DNA of 64,000 bases from Cepaea nemoralis (taxonomy: Eukaryota > Mollusca > Gastropoda > Stylommatophora > Helicidae): contig JACEFZ010021421.1 in the NCBI GenBank assembly GCA_014155875.1, positions 462,001 to 526,000 of the forward strand, read 5' to 3'. Positions 11,501 to 22,700 of this stretch are shown piece after piece (the stretch's first letter is position 1; each line of letters begins with the position of its first letter). The notes beneath the pieces are model-generated. The model was not told the origin of the DNA and ran no database searches. It saw only the letters and a program-made list of their open reading frames with translations. Position numbers and translations under genes: made by a program.

Positions 11501-12215
11501 ACTCCACTGTCCCCTGTTCTCTTCATGTCACCCGGTCACTCCACTGTCCTCTGTTTTCTTCATTTCATCCTGTCACTCCACTGTCCTCTGTTCTCTTCAT
11601 GTCACCCTGTCACTCCACTGCCCCATGTTCTTTTTATGTCACCCTGTCACCCCACTGTCCCCTCTTCTCTTCACTTCATCCTGTCACTCCATTGTCCCCT
11701 GTTCTCTTCATGTCACCCTGTCACTCCACTGTCCTCTGTTTTCTTTATTTCAACCTGTAACTCCACTGTCCTCTGTTCTCTTCACGTCATCCTGTCACGC
11801 CACTGTCCCCTGTTCTCTTCATGTCACCCTGTCACCCCACTATCCCCTGTTCTCTTCATGCTACTCCACTGTCCCCTGTTCTCTTCATGTCACCCTGTCA
11901 CTCTACTGTCCCCTGTTCTCTTCATGTCACCCTCTCACTCCACTGTCCCCTGTTCTCTTCATGTCATCCTGTCACCTCACTGTCCCCTGTTCTCTTCTTG
12001 TCATCTTGTCACTCTACTGTCCCCTGTTCTCTTCATGTCACCCTGTCACCCCACTGTCCACTGTTCTCTTCATATCACCATGTCACTCCATTGTCCTCTG
12101 TTTTTTTTTTTATTTTAACCTGTCATTCCTCTATCACCTGTTCTCTTCACTTCACCCTGTCACTCCTTTGTCCCCTGTTTTCTTCTTGCTATTCTGTCAC
12201 TCCATTGCCCCCTGA
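8540..12215 (+). repeat. Pyrimidine-rich 29/37-bp satellite, about 3.7 kb
   Basis: All units share cactgtcccctgttctcttc. A short 29-bp form reads atgttactc before that core. A 37-bp form adds eight bases, as atgtcaccctgtcaccc, atgtcatcctgtcacct or atgtcactgtgtcactct. The short form dominates 8650-9250, mixed forms follow to about 11370, and units to 12215 are diverged. The strand is strongly C/T-rich and the core has no stop codon in any forward frame. This yields three overlapping open frames of more than 1,100 codons that are not genes. Confidence 0.95.
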
Positions 12216-12357
12216 TCTCGTCACCTCTACGAGAGACGAAAGCCCCGCTATCCTTGCACGTCATGCATGAGAGATAAATTCACAGGTATTGATAGGCTCT
12301 TATAGAAGTAGAGGGAAAATGTAGAGATAAGAGAGCATATAAGATAATATAAAACTT

Positions 12358-12500
12358 CTTCTTCTGCTGCGTTAGCTCGGAATGTTGTTTTAGACGTAAT
12401 TGAGTTGTGCCAGTTTACAACAGAGCTGCGATACTTGCACCTTATGGCCGACATATCCGACTTCTGCAGACTTTTGTTGACCGGGTTAAGCTTCCCGGTA
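12358..12500 (-). mobile_element. SINE-like repeat, copy A
   Basis: This about 140-bp block matches 18010-18150 (opposite orientation) and 33208-33350 (same orientation). Shared pieces include acatccgacttctgc and gttgaccgggtta. Taking the (GAA)n end as the 3' tail, as in the 18010 copy, this copy lies on the minus strand. The tail reads cttcttcttctgctg here. Confidence 0.7.
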
Positions 12501-13189
12501 ATATCAAACGAAAGCTATTGAGAGGCTACACCAGGATTCTCACCTCCCTGAATACATCATCTGGTGCGTCCAGAGATCTATACACCTTTTTTCTACTTCT
12601 TTTGCTGTTTCACTAACCTGAAGGATTCCCCAGCAATTGATATTTATATGCATTTCTGAATTACCTTAGCCGCATTAAACGTCATAGTGATTTAGGAAGA
12701 ACAGGAAGGAAGGCGTGGTTTCTGTCAGAAGAGTTAACGGTCCACCAGTACGACACAAGACATTGCAGACACCTATGCCATTAGGGTGCATGAGGCAGGA
12801 GAGATGGAAAGAGATCCAGAATCTTTTTGGTAGGCCGTGATGAGGGCAACGTTATGTCAAGGAGCTGCTACATGGTGATGATTTGTATGGTGTAGTTGTT
12901 TATTCAGCAACATTTCAATAGCCAAAGCCCTATACTTTTCATGTGACAACAACTGATTCAGAAGAGGACAACCTCCAGTTTTTTTTTGTTTTTTTTTTTG
13001 GCACACTGTCAGCAGGAGAAAGTTAGAGGTCGTCGTGACAAGAGGAAAGTGGTAAGGTGTGAGAAGCAAGGTTAGACAGAGAGAGAAGATGTTGGAAGGT
13101 TTGACATAATGGCATGATGGAACAGTATCGGTATTAGAGTTGATTGACGGTACAAGAGACAGAAGTTTGACACATGATGGCGAACGTCA
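12501..13189. other. Spacer with a dispersed repeat fragment
   Basis: No gene is recognised. About 12755-12850 (gacattgcagacac, then gcatgaggcaggagag and gtgatgagggcaa) resembles 45390-45470, so it is a dispersed repeat of unknown class. A poly-T tract lies near 12980-13000. Confidence 0.4.
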
Positions 13190-16100
13190 CATGGCTTGGA
13201 TTAGCAGCACATGAGACAGAAGACTGGAAAACACATGATCACCAACGCCACATGGTGTGGACTATAAGAAGATTAGCAGTACATGAGACAGAAGACTGGA
13301 AAACACATGATCACCAACGCCACATGGCGTGGACTATAAGAAGATTAGCAGCACATGAGACAGAAGACTGGAAAACACATGATCACCAACGCCACATGGC
13401 GTGGACTATAAGAAGATTAGCAGTACATGAGACAGAAGACTGGAAAACACATGATCACCAACGCCACATGACGTGGACTATAAGAAGATTAGCAGTACAT
13501 GAGACAGAAGACTGGAAAACACATGATCACCAACGCCACATGGCGTGGACTATAAGAAGATTAGCAGTACATGAGACAGAAGACTGGAAAACACATGATC
13601 ACCAACGCCACATGGCGTGGACTATAAGAAGATTAGCAGTACATGAGACAGAAGACTGGAAAACACATGATCACCAACGCCACATGGCGTGGACTATAAG
13701 AAGATTAGCAGTACATGAGACAGAAGACTGGAAAACACATGATCACCAACGCCACATGGCGTGGACTATAAGAAGATTAGCAGTACATGAGACAGAAGAC
13801 TGGAAAACACATGATCACCAACGCCACATGGCGTGGACTATAAGAAGATTAGCAGTACATGAGACAGAAGACTGGAAAACACATGATCACCAACGCCACA
13901 TGGCGTGGACTATAAGAAGATTAGCAGTACATGAGACAGAAGACTGGAAAACACATGACCACCAACGCCACATGGCGTGGACTATAAGAAGATTAGCAGC
14001 ACATGAGACAGAAGACTGGAAAACACATGATCACCAACGCCACATGGCGTGGACTATAAGAAGATTAGCAGCACATGAGACAGAAGACTGGAAAACACAT
14101 GATCACCAACGCCACATGACGTGGACTATAAGAAGATTAGCAGTACATGAGACAGAAGACTGGAAAACACATGATCACCAACGCCACATGGCGTGGACTA
14201 TAAGAAGATTAGCAGTACATGAGACGGAAGACTGGAAAACACATGATCACCAACGCCACATGGCGTGGACTATAAGAAGATTAGCAGTACATGAGACAGA
14301 AGACTGGAAAACACATGATCACCAACGCCACATGGCGTGGACTATAAGAAGATTAGCAGTACATGAGACAGAAGACTGGAAAACACATGATCACCAACGC
14401 CACATGGCGTGGACTATAAGAAGATTAGCAGTACATGAGACAGAAGACTGGAAAACACATGATCACCAACGCCACATGGCGTGGACTATAAGAAGATTAG
14501 CAGTACATGAGACAGAAGACTGGAAAACACATGATCACCAACGCCACATGGCGTGGACTATAAGAAGATTAGCAGTACATGAGACAGAAGACTGGAAAAC
14601 ACATGATCACCAACGCCACATGGCGTGGACTATAAGAAGATTAGCAGTACATGAGACAGAAGACTGGAAAACACATGATCACCAACGCCACATGGCGTGG
14701 ACTATAAGAAGATTAGCAGTACATGAGACAGAAGACTGGAAAACACATGATCACCAACGCCACATGGCGTGGACTATAAGAAGATTAGCAGTACATGAGA
14801 CAGAAGACTGGAAAACACATGATCACCAACGCCACATGGCGTGGACTATAAGAAGATTAGCAGTACATGAGACAGAAGACTGGAAAACACATGACCACCA
14901 ACGCCACATGGCGTGGACTATAAGAAGATTAGCAGTACATGAGACAGAAGACTGGAAAACACATGATCACCAACGCCACATGGCGTGGACTATAAGAAGA
15001 TTAGCAGCACATGAGACAGAAGACTGGAAAACACATGATCACCAACGCCACATGGCGTGGACTATAAGAAGATTAGCAGTACATGAGACAGAAGACTGGA
15101 AAACACATGATCACCAACGCCACATGGCGTGGACTATAAGAAGATTAGCAGTACATGAGACAGAAGACTGGAAAACACATGATCACCAACGCCACATGGC
15201 GTGGACTATAAGAAGATTAGCAGTACATGAGACAGAAGACTGGAAAACACATGATCACCAACGCCACATGGCGTGGACTATAAGAAGATTAGCAGTACAT
15301 GAGACAGAAGACTGGAAAACACATGACCACCAACGCCACATGGCGTGGACTATAAGAAGATTAGCAGTACATGAGACAGAAGACTGGAAAACACATGATC
15401 ACCAACGCCACATGGCGTGGACTATAAGAAGATTAGCAGTACATGAGACAGAAGACTGGAAAACACATGATCACCAACGCCACATGGCGTGGACTATAAG
15501 AAGATTAGCAGTACATGAGACAGAAGACTGGAAAACACATGATCACCAACGCCACATGGCGTGGACTATAAGAAGATTAGCAGTACATGAGACAGAAGAC
15601 TGGAAAACACATGATCACCAACGCCACATGGCGTGGACTATAAGAAGATTAGCAGTACATGAGACAGAAGACTGGAAAACACATGATCACCAACGCCACA
15701 TGGCGTGGACTATAAGAAGATTAGCAGCACATGAGACAGAAGACTGGAAAACACATGATCACCAACGCCACATGGCGTGGACTATAAGAAGATTAGCAGC
15801 ACATGAGACAGAAGACTGGAAAACACATGATCACCAACGCCACATGGACGTGGACTATAAGAAGATTAGCAGTACATGAGACAGAAGACTGGAAAACACA
15901 TGATCACCAACGCCACATGGCGTGGACTATAAGAAGATTAGCAGTACATGAGACGGAAGACTGGAAAACACATGATCACCAACGCCACATGGCGTGGACT
16001 ATAAGAAGATTAGCAGTACATGAGACAGAAGACTGGAAAACACATGATCACCAACGCCACATGGCGTGGACTATAAGAAGATTAGCAGTACATGAGACAG

Positions 16101-17560
16101 AAGACTGGAAAACACATGATCACCAACGCCACATGGCGTGGACTATAAGAAGATTAGCAGTACATGAGACAGAAGACTGGAAAACACATGATCACCAACG
16201 CCACATGGCGTGGACTATAAGAAGATTAGCAGTACATGAGACAGAAGACTGGAAAACACATGATCACCAACGCCACATGGCGTGGACTATAAGAAGATTA
16301 GCAGTACATGAGACAGAAGACTGGAAAACACATGATCACCAACGCCACATGGCGTGGACTATAAGAAGATTAGCAGTACATGAGACAGAAGACTGGAAAA
16401 CACATGATCACCAACGCCACATGGCGTGGACTATAAGAAGATTAGCAGTACATGAGACAGAAGACTGGAAAACACATGATCACCAACGCCACATGGCGTG
16501 GACTATAAGAAGATTAGCAGTACATGAGACAGAAGACTGGAAAACACATGATCACCAACGCCACATGGCGTGGACTATAAGAAGATTAGCAGTACATGAG
16601 ACAGAAGACTGGAAAACACATGACCACCAACGCCACATGGCGTGGACTATAAGAAGATTAGCAGTACATGAGACAGAAGACTGGAAAACACATGATCACC
16701 AACGCCACATGGCGTGGACTATAAGAAGATTAGCAGCACATGAGACAGAAGACTGGAAAACACATGATCACCAACGCCACATGGCGTGGACTATAAGAAG
16801 ATTAGCAGTACATGAGACAGAAGACTGGAAAACACATGATCACCAACGCCACATGGCGTGGACTATAAGAAGATTAGCAGTACATGAGACAGAAGACTGG
16901 AAAACACATTATCACCAACGCCACATGGCGTGGACTATAAGAAGATTAGCAGTACATGAGACAGAAGACTGGAAACACATGATCACCAACGCCACATGGC
17001 GTGGACTATAAGAAGATTAGCAGTACATGAGACAGAAGACTGGAAAACACATGACCACCAACGCCACATGGCGTGGACTATAAGAAGATTAGCAGTACAT
17101 GAGACAGAAGACTGGAAAACACATGATCACCAACGCCACATGGCGTGGACTATAAGAAGATTAGCAGTACATGAGACAGAAGACTGGAAAACACATGATC
17201 ACCAACGCCACATGGCGTGGACTATAAGAAGATTAGCAGTACATGAGACAGATGACTGGAAACACATGATCACCAACGCCACATGGCGTGGACTATAAGA
17301 AGATTAGCAGTACATGAGACAGAAGACTGGAAAACACATGATCACCAACGCCACATGGCGTGGACTATAAGAAGATTGGCAGTACATGAGACAGAAGACT
17401 GGAAAACACATGATCACCAACGCCACATGGCGTGGACTATAAGAAGATTAGCAGTACAAGAGTCAGAAGACTGGAAAACACATGATCACCAACGCCAAAT
17501 GGCGTGGACTATAAGAAGATTAGCAGCACATGAGGCAGAAAGGCTGTGGGCACGCGTGAT
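13190..17560 (+). repeat. 72-bp minisatellite, about 60 near-identical units
   Basis: The unit starts gtacatgagacagaagactg and ends ggcgtggactataagaag attagca; 72 bases encode 24 codons. About 60 units run head to tail with very few differences: gta/gca at the start, gat/gac before cacc, and rare point changes. The frame stays open for 901 codons from 13174. It is broken by a one-base insertion at about 15846, by single-base losses near 16970 and 17260, and by decay after 17450. The predicted peptide repeat (VHETEDWKTHDHQRHMAWTI plus RRLA) matches no family I know. The array is most likely non-coding. Confidence 0.97.
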
Positions 17561-17855
17561 TACCAACGCCACACGGCATGGACTATAAGATGGTTGGCAG
17601 TACACGAGACACAAGGGTGTAGAAAGAGATGGAGATTAACACCACGCTGCTTGGATTATAAGAAGAACTTAATTCCACTGAATGCTGAGACAATAAATGG
17701 CAGACTGGAATAGTAGATGCAACATGTTGTACGTGGCCCACATCGAATGTTGGTTCACTCAGCTCTTTCTAGTCTGGCGTTGAAATGCAAAAAGGACAGA
17801 TGGAAGAAAGAAAGAAAGAAAAAGAAAGAAAGAAAGAAAGCTAGGCGGGTAAGCA

Positions 17856-17906
<51 letters not shown>

Positions 17907-18009
17907 AGAAGATTGGGAAAATGGAGAGCATCAGTAAAAGAAGAACAACAACAATGGCAACAGCAAAGATAACGATACCAACAACTAAACCTCAAACATT
18001 AACACTATA
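17561..18009 (+). repeat. Decayed array edge and (GAAA)n / (GACA)n microsatellites
   Basis: Degenerate 72-bp units fade out to about 17680. A gaaagaaa tract (about 17805-17840) and about 12 copies of gaca/agac (about 17857-17905) follow. No gene is seen. Confidence 0.85.
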
Positions 18010-18150
18010 TCTCCCCGGGAAGGTTAACCCGGTCAACAAATGCCCGCAGAAGTCGGATGTGTCGGCCTATCGGCGCAAGAACGCAGCTCTGCTGTAAACA
18101 GGCACAAGGCAATCACATCCGAAAAAAAAACTCCGGATGAACGAAGAAGA
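18010..18150 (+). mobile_element. SINE-like repeat, copy B, with (GAA)n tail
   Basis: The copy reads from ctccccgggaaggttaaccc to a gaagaagaagaa tail. It is the inverted partner of the copies at 12358 and 33208. The GAA-type tail matches the tail of the LINE 3' end at 26245-26265, which suggests a LINE of that type could have mobilised it. Confidence 0.7.
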
Positions 18151-18424
18151 AGAAGAACACTATATCTGAACTCAATATAGACTACAATCCTGGGCACACT
18201 CTCCCGTTACTCAAGAGTTAATAATACAACTGGGTAGTGGCAACCAATGGCATATAGGGAGGACCCCAACTGGCCAACAAACGCAGTTCAAAAGAGTGGC
18301 GTATGTGGCTGAATCAATAAGGCTTACGAACTGCTTATTGACTCAAGATACGGCTGGGATCGACATGTGCAGATGCTGGTTAACTGTGAATGAAAGGCTG
18401 AAGGCTGATAAACGTGTTAGTTAG

Positions 18425-18525
18425 TTGCATATCCTTTACAAGAAGTCGCAGTCAACCCCAGCATTATTTACATTTCATGATTTCTTGGCAAGTTTACTTT
18501 CAGTAGTTTGCCATTGTTTTCTGTT
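18425..18525 (-). mobile_element. SINE 3'-body fragment
   Basis: The pieces gcatatcctttac, gcagtcaaccccagcatt and cagtagtttgccattg match, in the same order, the segment at 37018-37125. In reverse orientation they match the body of the tRNA-headed SINE at 38100-38330. It is a degraded copy without a tRNA head. Confidence 0.6.
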
Positions 18526-18529
18526 AGGT

Positions 18530-18970
18530 ATGTGTGAGACATCTGAGGAATATAGCATAATCCATTCTGGTGGAGAGAAAAAAAAACAGCGAGGAGTAGC
18601 AATTATCATGGATATAGAGATCAAAATCGATCAAAGGATATTGGATTATATCAGGTAGGATGTTACTGGTGAAGTTAAGTGGAAGACCTTTTGATGTCAA
18701 CGTCATACAAGTTTATGCACCAACAGCAGGCTGCAGTGATGACAGCATCTATGTATTTTATAACGATTTGGAGAAAGCCTTAAAAAAAACGCAAGAATTC
18801 TGAAGTAAATAACATAATGGGTGACTTGAATGCCAAAGTCAGAAATCAAGAGGACTGGTGCATAGTATGCAAGTATGGACTAGACTAGGGAGACAAGAGG
18901 TTGCAGACTTGTACAATGGGCAAAAGTGCATGATATAATTATTGGAAACACCGGGTTTTAGCATTCATTG
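18530..18970 (+). pseudogene. LINE endonuclease (APE-type) fragment
   Basis: The conceptual translation contains GVAIIMDIEI, then KLSGRPFDVNVIQVYAPTAG, FYNDLEKAL and MGDLNAKVRNQEDW. These are the ordered motifs of an APE-type (EEP fold) endonuclease from a non-LTR retrotransposon. Frames are broken by several indels and stops (for example before 18660 and near 18800), so this is a dead fragment. The reverse transcriptase does not follow; opposite-strand LINE ends lie immediately downstream. Confidence 0.8.
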
Positions 18971-19004
18971 TCAACATACTCTGTCCTGAAGCCTATCATC
19001 ATCC

Positions 19005-19460
19005 AGTGCCTTGCCGGGTGGCGTGGGCGATCCTGCCTCTCCATAAATTACGATCTCCGATGTCATGGATCAATTCGTGTGTTGACTCCCTTCCGTGCCA
19101 TGACAAGACTGTCAATAATCTTTTCACGCTGTCTTCCTCGATCTCTCTTTCCGCAGAATCTTTCCGGTTGTCACAACATGTTCCAGTTTTTGTCTTCTCA
19201 TATAATCAATCAATCAATCTTGTGCCATGCCAGAAAGCGTGGGCGGTCATGACTCGCCATTTCACTCGATCACCAGAGTTGCGGATCAGCTCCGCGTTCC
19301 TGTCTCGACCATACCACTTCAACTTCATAGCTTGGCCAAACCATCCAGGTATTTACTTTTCGGTCTTTCCCTTGGTACCTTCCCTTCGATCTTGCCAGTT
19401 GTCACCAAATTCTCCAATTCATTTCTTCTCATAACATGCCCAAAAAATGTTGACTGTCTA
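19005..19460 (-). pseudogene. Two abutting LINE 3'-end fragments
   Basis: The minus-strand translation of 19230-19460 gives FFGHVMRRNELENLVTTGKI-like sequence followed by a Lys/Arg-rich segment. 19005-19200 gives KLEHVVTTGKI followed by a broken copy of the same segment. This is the C-terminal end typical of LINE reverse-transcriptase ORFs, present twice. Each has frame breaks. Confidence 0.65.
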
Positions 19461-19574
19461 CGTTTAATGTTTCTAATCAATTTACGATCTTCATTTGCTT
19501 ATAAAGAACATAATTTCTTATCAAATCGGCTATATCTGGCCGAAAATGGCTAAAATGTCGTCCTTGGCATTTCG

Positions 19575-19640
19575 CAAATTCCGGAAGTAGACAGCCATTG
19601 GTCGGCTTGGCCCATAGCGCAGACTTGAATTCTGGTGAAC
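19575..19640 (+). promoter_or_regulatory. Possible HMMR promoter elements
   Basis: Upstream of the HMMR start are an ETS-type site ccggaagt (19581-19588), an inverted CCAAT box attgg (19597-19601) and a CTTGAA (19624-19629). The last fits the cell-cycle homology region (CHR) consensus. A CCAAT-CHR pairing is the architecture of G2/M genes in mammals, where HMMR is one such gene. The motifs are short and could be chance. Confidence 0.3.
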
Positions 19641-19723
19641 CCAGGCGAGCACGTCCTCGAATTTATTTGGGGATTGTTTATATTTATTTGTGATAGTTAA
19701 AGTTTGTTTATAAGCCACACAAC

Positions 19724-19769
19724 ATGGCGTTCTCCCGAGCAAAACTTAAAAGATTCAATGAAATGTGTG
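19724..19769 (+). CDS. HMMR: HMMR coding exon 1
   Basis: The exon encodes MAFSRAKLKRFNEMC plus one base, then a gtaagtag donor. The motif matches the start of vertebrate HMMR (Met-Ser-Phe, then Leu-Lys-Arg-Phe-Asn). The ATG lies in an aacATGgcg context. Confidence 0.88.
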
Positions 19770-22700
19770 GTAAGTAGACAGAAAGTTGAATTTGAGAAGA
19801 GAAGTAGTATGTTAAAGTACTGTGTTATTTATTATTTCTTTCCGCTCTTTTCTGACAGATGTTTGTTCGAGGAATGGGGTACAAAACAACAAATGATTGA
19901 CAATACATGAATTTTAAATACGTATACGTATACAAATAACAATACTATACCATGTCATTCATATGTATGTCAAAATCTTATGCTTGTAAGTTGTATTTGT
20001 ATTAATATTTAAAAGTTTTCTTTGTCAATGTTATGAAATGTGTACTTATTATGAAACCATCATAGTTCTTGGATACACTAACTACACCTTGAGTGACAAG
20101 ACAAATCCAATGACAATGTCATCTCAATGAATACTGTTGTCAATTCTAAGCGGAGTTATTAATAAATATTATTATTTTTATGTGGTGATCTACAACCAGG
20201 ATGTGCAAAAAAGTCTGAGCAAATAAGCAGTTTTGCTCGTGGCCCAGAAAATTGGGGGGCTAAAAAATTCTGCCTTCTATTACTAGCAATGTCAGAGTCA
20301 TCGGGTTTTCCCGTTTACGTTTCAGTTTCGCTTTCGTAATTTCGCGAACTTTTTGTAGCGTCGTCGAGTGATTACTTCCGGTTGGACATGTCCGGATAAA
20401 AATTAAATAAACGATAGCGGTGTGGTACGATCAAAGGGGACGTTATTCTTATATATTCAGCATTGGGCTTGTGTTAGGCGCCAACTTATTTTTTGCCGAA
20501 GAAACGATTTATCTTGATGTTAATTGGTTCTGTTCACGATTAGTAAGGTAAGTTGTCTTATAACTCCTTGTACATTAAAGAAAACTTAACTTTTTATTGC
20601 ATTTTTGAGTTCCCCGTTCAATTGTACATAAATGTGGAGAGTTGCAACATCCCCCATTATTACTGTGGCTTGTTTATTTTTAAGCGAACCACATAGTACC
20701 ATATCATTGTGTCCAGTGTGACGAGGTCTAATGTGACATTATTAGCGAGTTCCATCGTGCTGCGACCGGAAATGAAAACCGAAATCATATACGGAATCAT
20801 ATCGCCATGATTCACCTTGTCCTGGAAAACGCTATCTAATTTACCATGCATTTTTCGACGTCATTCATTCATTCAAATCTCACGTGAGAATAACACATGT
20901 CATCCTAGGTTTTCCAGGAATGGTTTGCCTAATATTCCGTGCACAGCGATTGGTTGAAATCATCATAACCTTTTATATAAATAAGAATATATTTCATACT
21001 TACCGTAATTAATTTTTTTTTTACGCTGTAGATAGAATGTCTTCAATTATATATGTATTTTTTAATTCTGCATACAATTTTAAATATATCAGGAAAGTTT
21101 CATTGCGTAATTGCTTCCGATGTGGATGAAAAATAACATTTTCTGCGAAGACGTGTTTTTGTTCTTTGCGCATATTGATCGGATTGGCATGTGCAGTTTG
21201 TAACACTATTAAGGCGCTGTAGATAGAATGATTTCAATTATAGATGTATTTTTGAATTCTGCATACACTTTTAAATATATTTGGAAAGTTTCATCGTTGT
21301 AATTGCTTTCGATGTACATGAAAAACATTTTCTGCGAAGCTTGCCTTTGTGAATGGGGAAACGCAAGGCCATGTGCCATGGCGACTGCGCATGCACATAT
21401 CGATCGAATTGGCATGTACACTTTCACTTTTCAACACTCAAAACATGCAATTTGACCTACTAAAGATAAAGAGAACACAAGTTTAAAGATTAATAATAAT
21501 TTATTTGTATTCTTGTGCTATTTTTTAATCATTTAATGTGACAGAACATATTTTTGAAGTCAGTTTTCATAATCCTCTTATGACCTGTGTTGGTTGAGAC
21601 CAACCGCGCATGCAGAGAAAAATGGAAATGGTACGCTGAAACGTAATTAATTTTTTTTTTCCTGGCGCTTTCAATAGAAAACCAATTGTAGATGGATCTT
21701 CTAATTCTGCATCAAATTTTTCAGAAATTTGGAGTTTCATCGCTAAACTTGCTGTAATTGTGGTTGAAAAACAGGCGAAAATGTTACGATCATGATGAGT
21801 AATGAGTGCCTTTTGAATGGGAAACCCAAAACGGTGGCTTGACTATATTACTAATTGTTGATGAAACTCGCTAGTGTAGTCGTAAGTATTCCACCTGTCA
21901 CGAGGGAAACCGGGGTTCTATTCCCGGCTGGGTATTTTTTTATTTTTTTTTTTTAATTTTTACAAAATTATTAGGTGATATAATAGAAATTATTAAACAT
22001 TACGAACTAAAATATTATATATAGAACTGAAACGAAGTTTGTGAATAAAGTGTGGTCTATGGATATGTGCGAGCTGCCGACTGCCGGGGAGCGCATCCCA
22101 CAGAGGCAGCAGAATGATCGCGTATCAGAATCGATGGATTCAATAGAAGTCTACATTTTAATTGCCATATAAAATATTGCCCCTGAATCAGTATAGTTTC
22201 ATCGCTAAACTTGCTCGAATTGTGGTTGAAAAACAGATTTTCTGCGAAGATGTGCCTTTGTGAATTGGAAACCCACGGGTCATGACGGCCGCGAACATCG
22301 ATTGCGCTACATTTTGTAACACTCAAAATGTGCAACTTGAACTACTAAAGTTAAAGTGAACACAATTTTAAAGATTAATAATAATTTGTTTGTATACTTG
22401 TACTATTTTGTAATCATTTAACATGACGGAACATATTTTTGAAGTCAATTTTCATATGCCCGTTTGAGACTGTCTCGCACGCACACCCGCAGGTGAAGGT
22501 AATCGGACACACTGGAGAGCTGTAATATCGGGTGAATAGCATGAGAAATCGCAACTCGTCTCACCCTCACAAAAATGTGAATATCTTCACTTAGAAGTGA
22601 CATACAGGCATCTTTGAGGTACCATTAGATTTTGAACTTCAAGGCCTATCTACTGTGGCGGTCTCATTAGTAAATACTCAAATTTGAAATCGTGATAGGA

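Noticed and set aside
8452..12118. Three plus-strand ORFs of 1,100-1,180 codons
   Set aside because: They lie wholly inside the 29/37-bp satellite and overlap in three frames. The unit simply lacks stop codons.
7343..17560. CRISPR array
   Set aside because: Units are contiguous with no unique spacers, there are no cas genes, and the window is eukaryotic.
13174..17588. A large repetitive protein gene
   Set aside because: The 72-bp array gives the frame by arithmetic. Single-base indels break it and there is no flanking exon or domain; kept only as a finding to test.
19006..19553. Plus-strand ORFs of 94-142 codons upstream of HMMR
   Set aside because: They are antisense to LINE 3' fragments.
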